From NCBI GenBank assembly GCA_964036315.1, contig OZ038485.1, forward strand, positions 100,795,102 through 100,859,101: a DNA stretch of 64,000 nucleotides, given 5' to 3'. Source of the stretch: Acanthosepion esculentum. Taxonomy: Eukaryota; Mollusca; Cephalopoda; Sepiida; Sepiidae. The position numbers and the translations under genes were made by a program. The notes beneath the pieces were generated by a model. It did not search any database and had not been told where the DNA came from. It saw nothing but the letters and a program-made list of their open reading frames with translations. Shown in pieces: positions 1-8,771 of the stretch (position 1 is its first letter; each line of letters starts with the position of its first letter).

Positions 1-66
1 CAAGGGCCAAAGAAAAAACCCCGATACGAGTAAACAACTGAATACAATACAAACGTAGAGCAGACC
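1..66. other. Unassigned window edge
   Basis: Short edge sequence. It already contains a partial repeat of the words found in the adjacent fold-back, so it is probably part of the same repeat. No gene is visible. Confidence 0.4.
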
Positions 67-257
67 TAGTCAGACCTAATGAGCCAGACAAACCTACCAA
101 GATCGTCAGCGTCAGCTGGCTGAAGAGGCAAAAGAAAACGGCGTATTTGGTTGTCGCCTATTTATACCCCGTTTTCTTTTGCCTCTTTAGCCAGCTGACG
201 CTGACGATCTGCCCAAGTGAAACCTTGGTAGGTTTGTCTGGCTCATTAGGTTTGACT
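67..257. repeat. Fold-back repeat with 77-bp arms
   Basis: Positions 67-143 are nearly the exact reverse complement of 169-257, leaving a loop of about 25 bp. The right arm carries about 14 extra bases (around 211-224) that the left arm lacks. Those extra bases include GAAAC, which with CTGACGA at 201-207 and GTC at 236-238 looks like a degenerate hammerhead core; AGCCA (189-193) can pair with TGGCT (239-243). The fold-back runs directly into an AT array. No protein is supported. Confidence 0.85.
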
Positions 258-258
258 A

Positions 259-293
<35 letters not shown>

Positions 294-307
294 GTGTGTG
301 TGTGTGT

Positions 308-340
<33 letters not shown>
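256..340. repeat. AT/GT compound microsatellite
   Basis: AT dinucleotides with a short internal GT run near 294-308, abutting the fold-back on its left. Confidence 0.95.
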
Positions 341-343
<3 letters not shown>

Positions 344-422
344 TCCAGAAATAGTGTGTCTATAAAGAAACAAAGTAAATAAAAATACAAAACGAAAGAA
401 TATTTTTACCCTTATCTTTTTA

Positions 423-425
<3 letters not shown>

Positions 426-455
<30 letters not shown>
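426..455. repeat. AT microsatellite
   Basis: Pure AT run that directly continues the reading direction of the minus-strand PLE-like fragment next to it. Confidence 0.95.
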
Positions 456-458
<3 letters not shown>

Positions 459-613
459 GTATAATTAGGCAGCAATTTTTCATTGATGCATGTTTCATTA
501 AATAATATAGACAAGTTTTGTCTATTTATTTTAAGTAAGTTTCTTTCATATTGTCTGATAAGCTTAATAACATTATCATTGAAAGACGAAAGGAAATCAC
601 CATATTGATACAC
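456..613 (-). pseudogene. PLE-like N-terminal ORF fragment, copy 1
   Basis: The minus strand reads FLSSFNDNVIKLIRQYER followed by a NLLKINRQN-type stretch and then LLPNYT before the frame dissolves into the AT array. Related peptides with the same FL..F and YER/FER spacing occur at 2921-3124, 11520-11637 and, more decayed, 818-935. A basic helical leader ending in a C...LP motif resembles the N-terminal region of Penelope-like element proteins. No reverse transcriptase is attached, so this is a truncated remnant. The PLE assignment is inference. Confidence 0.45.
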
Positions 614-736
614 GTTTTAATCCTATCTAAGCTTTTAGCTTACATAAGCCATTATCAAAGATGACAATTACATTTCAAAATATAAAACAATACACGGACC
701 AAACAATACTGATAGTATGTTTTTGTTGCATGAAAA

Positions 737-741
<5 letters not shown>
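614..741 (-). repeat. Possible PLE terminal-repeat remnant upstream of copy 1
   Basis: Read on the minus strand, this region has TGATAATGGC, a short loop, GCTAAAAGC, a decayed version of the CTGANNA-stem-GAAA pattern. It lies directly 5' of the leader peptide fragment, where a PLE terminal repeat would be. The motif is too degenerate to call a ribozyme. Confidence 0.25.

Positions 742-817
<76 letters not shown>
742..817. repeat. AT microsatellite
   Basis: About 38 AT units, again ending exactly at the start of a PLE-like leader fragment. Confidence 0.97.
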
Positions 818-819
<2 letters not shown>

Positions 820-935
820 ATGCATGTTTCATTAAATAATATAGACAATTTTGGCTATTTATTTTAAGTAAGTTCCTTTCATATTGCCTGATAAGCTTAA
901 TCACATTATCATTGATAGAAATTTTAGTTTAAAAC
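818..935 (-). pseudogene. PLE-like N-terminal fragment, copy 2
   Basis: About 90% similar by eye to 470-580 over 100 bp, with the same junction to an AT array. Stops interrupt the minus-strand frame. It is either a tandem duplicate of copy 1 or an independent insertion of the same truncated element. Confidence 0.45.
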
Positions 936-1519
936 AACATGCCTAGCCACATATACAATTCCGGAAAATCCTCGCTAAAAACACAACTATACTTAAACAT
1001 GAAAACAATAAACAAAAAATAAAAATTCTTCATGTTATAAACATGAAATTTAACAATGAAAGAAAAAATACTTAGAATTACATAAAATAGTTGTCAGCGT
1101 CACCCTCAGAATCATTCAGTTGAGTTGCTTCACGTTTGGATAATGAAAAAGAGCACTGCTCAAGAAAGTGATAGTAAAAGCCCGAACCAAGTTTGGGGCC
1201 AATTTAAAAAATTACCAGAGGTGGCCTCAAACTTTCGAACAGTAATGTATATCAAGTTTGCTTATCTTTATATCTTACGTTGTTAAATTTTTTGTTGCCA
1301 AGAATGAACATTGGTAAGACTTTTAGTTCTCTGCATTGTAAGGGTTAAATAAATCCAGCGAGAAATTTTAAAAATGGTTTTATACCTACTTAATAATCAT
1401 ACATCTATTAATAGTATAAAGAATGGAAATTCGAAAACGAGGCTGCTATGCGCTATGATTTGTCTAGTTGCGAAATCGTACTTCCTAAACGCGATTATCT
1501 ATCAGGTTTTATATCAACT
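936..1519. other. No recognisable feature
   Basis: AT-rich unique-looking sequence without a convincing ORF, RNA or repeat. A short phrase near 1195-1250 (GGTGCCAATTT-like, ATTACCAG) recurs at 35730-35780 next to another AT array, so part is a dispersed repeat. Confidence 0.5.
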
Positions 1520-2255
1520 TCTTTGTATACACACTGAAAGACAGGGGTCGGATAGGCGCAATGAAGACTAAATAAACAACAGCCTCGCTTGAGAGAGAAC
1601 AAGGAGAAATGAGACGGGTGGCTAGCAAGCTAAAGAAGCCTTGTCAATAGCACTTCTGATTCCATTGTCAGCAACAATAGCGGCGAAAGGCGGAGCCTTG
1701 CAGGAAGAGAGGTTTTGGGTGTAGGGCGTATTGCGCAGTTGAAAGAGTGGCTCGCCAAACGGAAACGGAGTACTGACGTAAATGTCTGCTCATTGTCTGG
1801 CCGTCAAAGCCGGAGAATAGAGCTTGGAGGTGTTAGCCATTGTCGCCTCTTGCTGCTCGAAATGTTTCTTCCAAATAAGCGTGTAAACTGCATAATCTGG
1901 GCAAAGAGTTCTTCGCAGTCCCGGGCAGCGCCCATTCTCAGTAGATCTACGGTACATCGCCCAGCGCCCGGAGAAGATAAAAAGAACGCGTAAAGGAAAA
2001 GACGGGTGTTGATTGTGGTCAAGGGTCCGGAGGGAGGCGGCAGGCGAGTGAATAGAGTGACCACGGGAAGTGGCCATCGGCTGAGACATGAGAATCGACA
2101 ATGTTATTGCTGTTATCAAGAGATCATTTCAAGAGTCGTTTGTGGACGTGTATTACGGTGTTTTGACGGATGGTTGGTTCTTAAGGGCTGGCATAGGATA
2201 GAGATGAATTTATTGGAAAGGGATATTAAAATACAGATGATTGCTTAATGAAGGA
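1520..2255. other. GC-richer island of unknown nature
   Basis: Clearly richer in G and C than its surroundings, with overlapping short ORFs on both strands (for example 1715-1993 plus, 1790-2119 minus). None matches a family I recognise and none has a visible splice context. It could be a decayed repeat, a regulatory island or a non-coding exon. Confidence 0.35.
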
Positions 2256-2393
2256 TTATGAGTACATGTATAAATTTACTTACAAAACTAAAACACGGTT
2301 TCTGCGTGCTTGATATAGAAAAGAGAGGGTGGAAGCTAACAATAATAATTTGATTTCTCGTAAGAAAAACAAAAAAGAGAACAAATATAAATA

Positions 2394-2461
<68 letters not shown>
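2394..2461. repeat. AT then GT compound microsatellite
   Basis: AT run followed by about 24 GT units. Confidence 0.97.
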
Positions 2462-2464
<3 letters not shown>

Positions 2465-2920
2465 GAACAATAAAAAATATTAAAAAAATTAAAATTTTCT
2501 GACACACTGAGTTGTATATTAATAGATTTTTGTTTTTGTTTTTTGGGTTTTTTTTTTTCGTTTTTATTATTTCAATTAGATTCCTCAACTAGTTTCGGCC
2601 AACATGGCCATCATCTGAAGAAAAAAAATTACAGAAATGAATGTCTTGATGGAGAAAATTAACTTTTGTCTGTAGTTTTCATTTGTTTTTATATATTTTT
2701 TATTTTTACCATAAATTTTGTTCAGTCCTTGTGTTGGTTAAACAGTTTCTTTTAAGTTGTTATTTACCATAAGTGCTCAATGGATTCATGCTGCTCTGAA
2801 TTCCCTTGGTCATTTTGACAATTTTATTGATTCCTGAAAAGGGGATGTGTCTCTGTTTAGTGTGTGTGTGTTATTTGGTTCTTAGGGAGTGAGTGAGTAT
2901 GATGTGTGTTAGCGTGTATA
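2462..2920 (-). repeat. AT-rich spacer with possible PLE terminal-repeat remnant
   Basis: At 2585-2620 the minus strand reads CAGATGATGGCC, a 5-base loop and GGCCGAAAC: a stem flanked by one-off versions of the hammerhead CTGANGA and GAAA boxes. No GUC cleavage triplet follows at a sensible distance. It adjoins the GT/AT array like the other PLE remnants. The rest is unremarkable. Confidence 0.35.
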
Positions 2921-2950
2921 TTAATATGGGTGTATATTATCATTTAGCTC

Positions 2951-2992
<42 letters not shown>

Positions 2993-3124
2993 GGGGAAAG
3001 AGAGAGAGAGAGACGGAGACGTATTTTGTCTATTTGTTTTACTTTTAAACCTTTCAAATCCATGAATTAATTTCTTGGTGGCTGTAGAAAATTGATTAAG
3101 AAAACTTCCAAGATATTCTTTCAA
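2921..3124 (-). pseudogene. PLE-like N-terminal ORF fragment, copy 3
   Basis: Minus-strand peptide beginning MKEYLGSFLNQF, then GFERFKSKTNRQN, running into GA and AT simple repeats (2951-3015). It shares the FL..F, ER and NRQN spacing of copy 1. Just 5' of it on the minus strand (about 3150-3185) is CTGAAAA, a TCTC/GAGA stem and GAAAG, a decayed hammerhead-like pattern. Together they look like a terminal repeat plus ORF start of a Penelope-like element; this is inference. Confidence 0.45.
2951..3015. repeat. AT then AG microsatellite
   Basis: Compound AT(n)AG(n) tract inside the downstream part of the PLE-like fragment. Confidence 0.95.
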
Positions 3125-3342
3125 ATAATTCTTATTTTCTCAAGTACTTTCACTCTCATCTGAGACGATTTTCAGGGTTTGCATATCTTTGGATATGTTA
3201 TGCGTTAATACCGTAAACTCAAAGTATTTTGTTACCTCTATGCAAGGGAGGTAACTCATGTGATTTTTTAATAGATTGGAATAGTCTTCTGATGCTGAGT
3301 TAAAACTGACTGCTACATAATTTCTGAAACTGTCAGTCTCTA
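3125..3342. other. Spacer, mostly unassigned
   Basis: AT-rich; its left part is the putative PLE terminal-repeat remnant noted for copy 3. Confidence 0.4.
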
Positions 3343-3343
3343 C

Positions 3344-3404
<61 letters not shown>

Positions 3405-3414
3405 GGGGGAGCGT

Positions 3415-3455
<41 letters not shown>
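3343..3455. repeat. AT-AG-AT compound microsatellite
   Basis: Two AT blocks separated by an AG run and a short non-repeat insert near 3405-3418. Confidence 0.95.
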
Positions 3456-3458
<3 letters not shown>

Positions 3459-3635
3459 GAAGATGAAGAAATATAGTCTTAAAGTGTGCTATATTTATGG
3501 GATAAAGTGCTCAATATCAGAGATAGAGCGTGTGTAAATATAAAAGTGGACATGGAAGTCAGCACTTAGAGGCGACAGTCTGTTTCATGCTTTGCAATCG
3601 TCAGGCGATTTAAAAGAAGAGAGAAACCGCACATG

Positions 3636-3637
<2 letters not shown>
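3456..3637 (-). repeat. Dispersed repeat carrying a hammerhead motif
   Basis: Sequence between two AT arrays whose central part matches, inverted, 63081-63148 at the other end of the window (same ribozyme core and same downstream phrase GCCTCTAAGTG). A PLE terminal repeat is the best guess. No coding sequence. Confidence 0.65.
3571..3607 (-). ncRNA. Hammerhead ribozyme-like motif
   Basis: On the minus strand: CTGACGA (3604-3598), stem II TGC-AAA-GC-type hairpin (3597-3587), GAAAC (3586-3582), a 5-base AGACT element allowing a very short stem III, the cleavage triplet GTC (3576-3574), then GCC. Stem I pairs only two of the first three bases here (CGC against GCC), weaker than the copy at 63083. 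All core nucleotides of the hammerhead are present. Short stem III is typical of hammerheads described in Penelope-like elements. Activity is untested. Confidence 0.65.

Positions 3638-3724
<87 letters not shown>
3638..3724. repeat. AT microsatellite
   Basis: About 43 AT units, adjoining the ribozyme-bearing repeat. Confidence 0.97.
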
Positions 3725-3728
<4 letters not shown>

Positions 3729-3781
3729 AAGAGGTTGTAGTAGTTCCAACGAGAGAAAACTGTGATGTCAGTTATCATTTA

Positions 3782-3872
3782 ATTTTTCCTTCTGCAAGTT
3801 CTCCAATGCCTTAACCGGTTATTGAACTCACACTCTTTGGGTCCTTTATCCACTACGCAAAGTGTCCTTGAG
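3782..3872 (-). mobile_element. tRNA-derived SINE, head fragment (inverted partner)
   Basis: Reverse complement of the promoter head of the plus-strand SINE that begins immediately to its right. It includes the reversed box-B phrase TTGAACTCAC. The two heads face each other with almost no spacer. Confidence 0.7.
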
Positions 3873-4172
3873 GACACATGGCACAGTGGATACAGATGTT
3901 GGTTAGATCCAGTGACAGGACCCAAAAGAGTGTGAGTTCAATACCCGGTTTCAGAGGGAAAATTAACAGGAGATAACTGATAACTGACATCCATTAAACA
4001 TGGCGCGTGGAACTAGAACAGTCTACCCCAGTGAGCGAAATAAAGGGTTCAGTTCGACATTCCAACCACCTGAAGAAGGCCGGAGCATACAACGACCGAA
4101 ACGTTGTAATAAATATGGCGACAAAGATGAGGACAATAGTCCGAATAATGTAAATAATCTACATAAAACCTC
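3873..4172 (+). mobile_element. tRNA-derived SINE with hammerhead-like core
   Basis: Contains an RNA polymerase III box A (GGCACAGTGG, 3880-3889) and a perfect box B (GTTCAATAC, 3936-3944) about 50 bp apart, the tRNA-like spacing. The body ends in CTGAAGA (4070-4076), a GGCCG/CGACC stem and GAAAC (4098-4102), the central elements of a hammerhead ribozyme, though a full stem I is not evident. The same body recurs at 28678-28875, 38640-38935 (minus) and 38945-39200, so it is a family. The peptide readable here (MARGTRTVYPSERNK...) is incidental. Confidence 0.75.
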
Positions 4173-4266
4173 ATCTCAGAAATATAGGCAGAGTGGATAT
4201 TGTATTAACAATTTTTTAAAATACAAATCATTTTTTCATATTCAAGTCTTACTATTTAATCTATAG

Positions 4267-4800
4267 CTAGGGGAGGAGTGTCTTAGCGCGTAAGTCAATG
4301 TACGGAATCCAACTGGAAGGTAGAATATTTTTTTTAATTCTTTGATCACAGTTAGCTGGAAGGGAGTTCCACAAGCGAAAAGTGCGAAAGAAGAAACTGT
4401 TAGAATAGAACTTACGGTTCAACTGTAAAATAATGAGACTTTGCCACCAATCTAGTACTGCGCTTACTTTCATAAAGGCTAGGAACCAAAGAAGAAAGCT
4501 GATCAGAACAATTACCATGGAAATATTTATAGAACAGGCATTGGGAAACTACATTACAGCGGTGGGAAAGTGTCTGATGCCGATATGACAGGTCAGGACC
4601 AATAACATTGCTGATTCTTCTTTGGGTTTCCTCGAGAATTTCTGAATTCACATCAGAACCAGAGCAGATTTGACATCAATATTCAATACACGGACGAATG
4701 GTAGACGTGTGTAAAATAGATTCGGGCGAGAAGGAATGTCTATCACGACACATTGAACCAACGTTCTTAGCAGGTGTTCAAGCAATTTTGTTTTTACAAT
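4267..4800 (-). pseudogene. CR1/Jockey-like LINE, 3' end of reverse transcriptase ORF
   Basis: Minus-strand frames read QRRISNVIGPDL, a LSHRCNVVSQCLFYKYFHGN stretch, SSLVPSLYE and FFRTFRLWNSLPANC, with frameshifts between them. This is the C-terminal tail of a non-LTR retrotransposon protein, a family represented at least seven more times in the window (4801, 33320, 41400, 42340, 43430, 59225, 62150). The catalytic domain is absent: a 5'-truncated dead copy, as usual for LINEs. Confidence 0.75.
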
Positions 4801-5340
4801 AATGTTAACTCTGTACAAGGTCAGACAGTTACATTAAGAGACAGTTTATGCTGATTGAAAAGGAAAATAAGGATTAACCCGAGATTTGAACAGATTAAGA
4901 CTGTAGAATCATCGTCTTGGCAGTTTTTTTTGTTTTGTTTTTTTTGTTTTTTTTTTTTTCGGTAAGGTTCACTCTGTACAAAGCTCGGACACCGCCCGAG
5001 GTAGAAGTTTAAATTTTGAGGCAGTTTATGTGGATAGGAGAGGAAAATAACAGTAAAGCCTAAACTTGAACAGATTAACACTGTAGTGATTGGGATAAAA
5101 TCCTCTTGGTTCACAGGAAGCTGTTCGAGTGGAACAATTTCTCACCGATGGAACGCGGAGGGAATGTAGATAGTTTGCTACAATGTGAGTGGCATGGCGA
5201 GTCCTGGCCGTGAACGTTGAAACTGGTGGAACCAAGGAATGTAGTTCGTCCCAGCACTTTATTATATATAATCTTTCCACTTTATATCTGCAGAATACGT
5301 CAGCCGGAGAAAGCGCAATGGGTTACTCTCCTGGAGGTTA
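4801..5340 (-). pseudogene. CR1/Jockey-like LINE 3' end, second copy
   Basis: Reads WDELHSLVPPVSTFTARTRH and later NHYSVNLFKFRL, the last part of the same LINE tail, then 3' UTR. A further partial duplicate of the 3' UTR lies at 4821-4990, separated by a T-rich run. Direct neighbour and same orientation as the previous copy. Confidence 0.65.
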
Positions 5341-5550
5341 GCATCAGCCTTGCTAATTGAAGGCAAATAGCTTCACTCAGACGATTAGCTTCCATCAGAC
5401 GATTATTACTAACCGAAAATACTTGGTTGTTTTTTTTTGTATAGCGGTATATCAACACCTCTATGGGTTATTTAATGCGAAATCCATATATTTTGTAAGT
5501 AATTTTCTGCTGCAAACTAGATATTTTGTACATAATTTTACACTTTCAGA
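5341..5550 (-). repeat. Composite repeat, 3' module only
   Basis: Positions about 5415-5500 contain GGTATATCAACACCTCTATG and a following TTATTTAATGC phrase, the module that ends the composite repeat family elsewhere (for example 18330-18390). No tandem core here. Confidence 0.55.

Positions 5551-5615
<65 letters not shown>
5551..5615. repeat. AT microsatellite
   Basis: About 32 AT units. Confidence 0.97.
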
Positions 5616-5617
<2 letters not shown>

Positions 5618-5711
5618 ATTCAATGAGAAGGAAAATAATATATAAATTCTAACGTTCACACCATTAATTCAAAATAGGGCTCGATACCGATAGTAGAGCA
5701 ATAATTATTTG

Positions 5712-5976
5712 TTATAATTTTATCATATAGACAAAAACATTTTACTCCCTACAAAGATGCAACTTCGTTTCGGTGCATTTCAATTGCAACTTCGTTTCGG
5801 TGCATTTCAATTGCACCTCGACTAGTGAGAACCAAAAGTGGTTATGAACAATTCCGCTTGTAAGCAAGCCATATGTGAAACGTCGCTTCCTTTTTTCCAT
5901 TTGTTTGAGAAAAAATATACATAAAGCAAAAGGTGCATCTTTGTAGTGTGTAAACTGTTTTTGTCTATATGATAAA

Positions 5977-5983
<7 letters not shown>
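5712..5983. mobile_element. MITE-like element with 27-bp perfect TIRs
   Basis: The first 27 bases (5712-5738) are an exact inverted copy of 5957-5983, and the inversion continues imperfectly for about 20 more. Inside is a direct duplication of about 28 bp (5760-5816, twice CAACTTCGTTTCGGTGC). Length 272 bp, no transposase: a non-autonomous DNA element. Its right end merges into an AT array, hiding any target duplication. Confidence 0.7.

Positions 5984-6057
<74 letters not shown>
5982..6057. repeat. AT microsatellite
   Basis: Long AT run interrupted once by AC near 6029. Confidence 0.97.
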
Positions 6058-6104
6058 GTTTGAAGCTCATACAATGTATTGTTCGTAATTTTACTATTGT
6101 TGCA

Positions 6105-6720
6105 TTGATCGTCATTTTGCTATAAAAATGTATCATTGGTCATTTTATTATAAAAATGTATTATTGGTCATTTTATTATAAAAATGTATTGTTGGGCATT
6201 TTATTATAAAAATGTACTGTTGGTCATTTTATTATAAAAATATATTGTTGGTCATTTTACTATAAAATTTTTATTATAAAAATGTACTGTTGGTCATTTT
6301 ATTATAAACATGTATTGTTGGTCATTTTATTATAAAAATGCATTGTTGGTCATTTTATTATAAAAATGTACTAAAAATGTATTATTGGTCATTTTATTAT
6401 AAAAATGTATTGTTGGTCATTTTATTATAAAAATGTATTGTTGGTCATTTTATTATAAAAATGTATTATTATTAAAAAAGTGACTCTATCAAACAAAAAT
6501 CAACAGTGTATCGTTATAATAAAATGTATTATAACGATACACTGTTGATTTTTGTTTGATAGAGTCACTTTTTTCCCATAAATGGGACATTAACAGGTGC
6601 TACTACCCTGGGGCAGGGTGAACCTGGGAACAACTGCAATTAAAAGGTGGCTTCACACACCTCAAGATCTCTAATTGTTGCCGGGTGTAGTTTATCGCCA
6701 TACCCTGGACGAACGGGCTA
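6105..6720 (-). mobile_element. Composite repeat family C, copy 1
   Basis: On the minus strand it has the family's fixed 5' module (6575-6720, phrases GCGATAAACTAC, AGCACCTGTTA) followed by a 28-bp minisatellite (6105-6465, about 13 units around TTGGTCATTTTATTATAAAA). Elsewhere the module continues through a similar tandem core into a fixed 3' module. Fixed ends with a variable tandem core recall the non-autonomous 'pearl'-type elements of bivalves, but I claim no homology. A large perfect hairpin lies between the parts. Confidence 0.6.
6474..6574. repeat. Perfect 47-bp hairpin
   Basis: Positions 6474-6520 are an exact reverse complement of 6528-6574, with a 7-base loop AAAATGT that resembles the adjacent minisatellite unit. 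No mismatch is visible. Confidence 0.95.
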
Positions 6721-7139
6721 AAGTTAAAAATCTAAGAAGAATCTTTGAAAATAACTAAATTTTTTAGCTTCACATCTAAACAGAATCCATTTTATAAGTA
6801 CTGATCGATTTCAAATAATAATATTTTTAAAACCATTGTCTATAAAAAAAATAACCAACAATCTCAAACCATGTGGGCTTAAACATAATAGCTAATATCC
6901 ACACAGATACAATATAGCTCACATAAACCACATAATAGAATCCATTTGATATCCTGTAATATCCAACTAAATCACAGTTCTATGGACCCATCCCTGTTAT
7001 ATCTACAATTTTACGTACACGCAGAGAGCGTTTGGCTGGATACGGCTGGCGAGCAAAACAAGAACAAGACGGGTTGTTTGCCCAGCAACCACCTCTCTTG
7101 ACCAACTATGTAGCGACACAGGATGCCAAACTAATGTCC
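6721..7139. other. No recognisable feature
   Basis: AT-rich sequence. The right part (7030-7139) has a moderately GC-rich open frame that I could not assign. Confidence 0.5.
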
Positions 7140-7790
7140 TTCTATTGTAGCATACTTACGGATTATAATGGGTATGTCCCTATTCACATAAATACAGTAG
7201 TAAATACTGTATGTTGGTCTGCAATTGGAAATTCGTCTCCAGCTGTGCTGGTCAAAGTCCCCGAAGGGCAGAGTTTCGACTCGAGAAACAGCTACCCGAC
7301 ACCATTTTATACGGGCTCTACGGGGAATTGTTGGCCGAGACTACGGACTCAGATACCACACATTAAATTCGGCCTTGTGCCACATCTTACCGCGTGGAGC
7401 GGTTGGCAGATATCCTGCAGTTGGAGATTCGTCTCCAGCTGTGCTGGTCAAACTCTCTGCCCGGAGGCAGAGAGGATCCCCATGCGATGCTTTGTTGAAT
7501 GACATTCTCGTCTCGAGAAACAGCTACCTGACCCCGTTTTATACGGGGGAATTTTTGTCTGAGCCTACGGGCTCGGATAGCCTACATTAACTTCGTCCTT
7601 GTGTCATATTTGACCGCGTGGAGCGTTGGCAGATATCCTGCAGTTGGAGATTCATTGTGGAATTCACTTGACTCACTTCTAGCAGTTGACTACTTCTACG
7701 CGCCGCTGGCGAATCTTATATGTGTTGTTCTTGTCCTAAGTATTATTGTTCATTACCAACCTTTGTTTGATTATTCTATTCAGTAACCTT
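7140..7790. repeat. Dispersed repeat D with internal duplication
   Basis: Matches 48290-48775 closely (both start GTAGCATAC...GATAATGGGTATG and end CAGTAACCTTCC-like), and partly 58965-59135 inverted. Within this copy a block of about 220 bp (CAGTTGGAGATTCGTCTCC ... GCGTGGAGCG) occurs twice in tandem. The short frames across it (7032-7502, 7225-7590) follow the duplication and show no known domain. Possibly an LTR or SINE-like family. Confidence 0.6.
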
Positions 7791-8105
7791 CCCTAGGTTA
7801 CAACACCTTCTTACCTTGATGCGCAACTGTGATGGATGATGTGATAGACTCATGTATGCCAGAACTGGTTCGTTTTACAAAAAAAAATACTCTACACTCA
7901 CAATATTCTATAAAGAATTTCAAAATATAAAACACTAACTATAATGTGTATGAACCAATAAACAAGGCAATAAAGTCACTAAGATGTAAAGTATTGATGA
8001 GGCTAAGAGAAATATCAAAAAAGAAAATATTATCCCATACTACAAAACGCTCCCATATAATCACAACCAAAGATACAACAGCAAATGGAAAACTTCAATA
8101 AACCA
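7791..8105. other. No recognisable feature
   Basis: AT-rich, no ORF or repeat structure that I can support. Confidence 0.5.
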
Positions 8106-8362
8106 ATAATGTCTACGAATTTAGCTGCCCACTTAGAGAATTCATATATACCATGAATAAAAATTCCAGCCACATATACATTGTTTACACAATCATTACA
8201 TTATCTCGTCGATTAACTTGTTATTTATCTGATAATAGCTCCATTAAATTATATATTGCCAACCAACACAACAAAACAAAAGAATACTTGTTGTTAACTA
8301 CAAACATCCTGTATAGGATGATCTTTAAAAAACAAATAAAAAAACGACTGGAAATAATATAA
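8106..8362 (+). pseudogene. PLE GIY-YIG endonuclease fragment
   Basis: The open frame reads NVYEFSCPLREF, then YIVYTIITLSRRLTCYLSDN, IANQHN and TNILYRM. This follows the order of GIY-YIG endonuclease domains in Penelope-like elements (short beta strand with a Y-x-G-like site, T..LsrRl.cHl helix, later N.......I). The glycine of the YIG motif is not conserved here (IVY), and the upstream reverse transcriptase is missing. It is a different lineage from the one at 21955. Confidence 0.5.
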
Positions 8363-8771
8363 ATGTAAACAATGTCGTCTTAAAAATCAACAAGTGGACA
8401 AGGTGACAAATTGAGTTCTTTCAAATATCACGTGTTCACGCATTATTTTTCGCTGTACATCAGCCAAGGTATATATCATAATTACATGACAATGTTGTTA
8501 GATTTCAATAAATGTGTTAATGAAATATTTCTATCAACTGGGAATTTATAACGTTTTTCTTACAATACATTCTGAATTTTAAATATCTTACTTCTGCCCA
8601 AACGATGAATGCTTTGACTTGTAATTAATTCATAAAAGTTTCTGTCTATTACGAAATTGTTTAAATACCTTTCAGATTAAGGAATTGAGAATGAGATGCC
8701 AAAGCGGTGTTAAAGGTCACATAATTATGGTAAAGGGCCACTTGGAATTTAGCCTATCTCTTTCATGTCCT
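8363..8771. other. AT-rich spacer
   Basis: No feature seen. Confidence 0.5.

Noticed and set aside
1790..2119. 109-codon minus ORF in a GC-richer island
   Set aside because: Overlapped by equally long frames on both strands; no domain or splice evidence.
2585..2620. Full hammerhead ribozyme
   Set aside because: CAGATGA replaces CTGANGA and no NUH triplet follows; kept only as a weak terminal-repeat remnant.
4000..4266. 88-codon protein MARGTRTVYPSERNK
   Set aside because: Lies inside a tRNA-derived SINE and recurs with every copy; non-coding.
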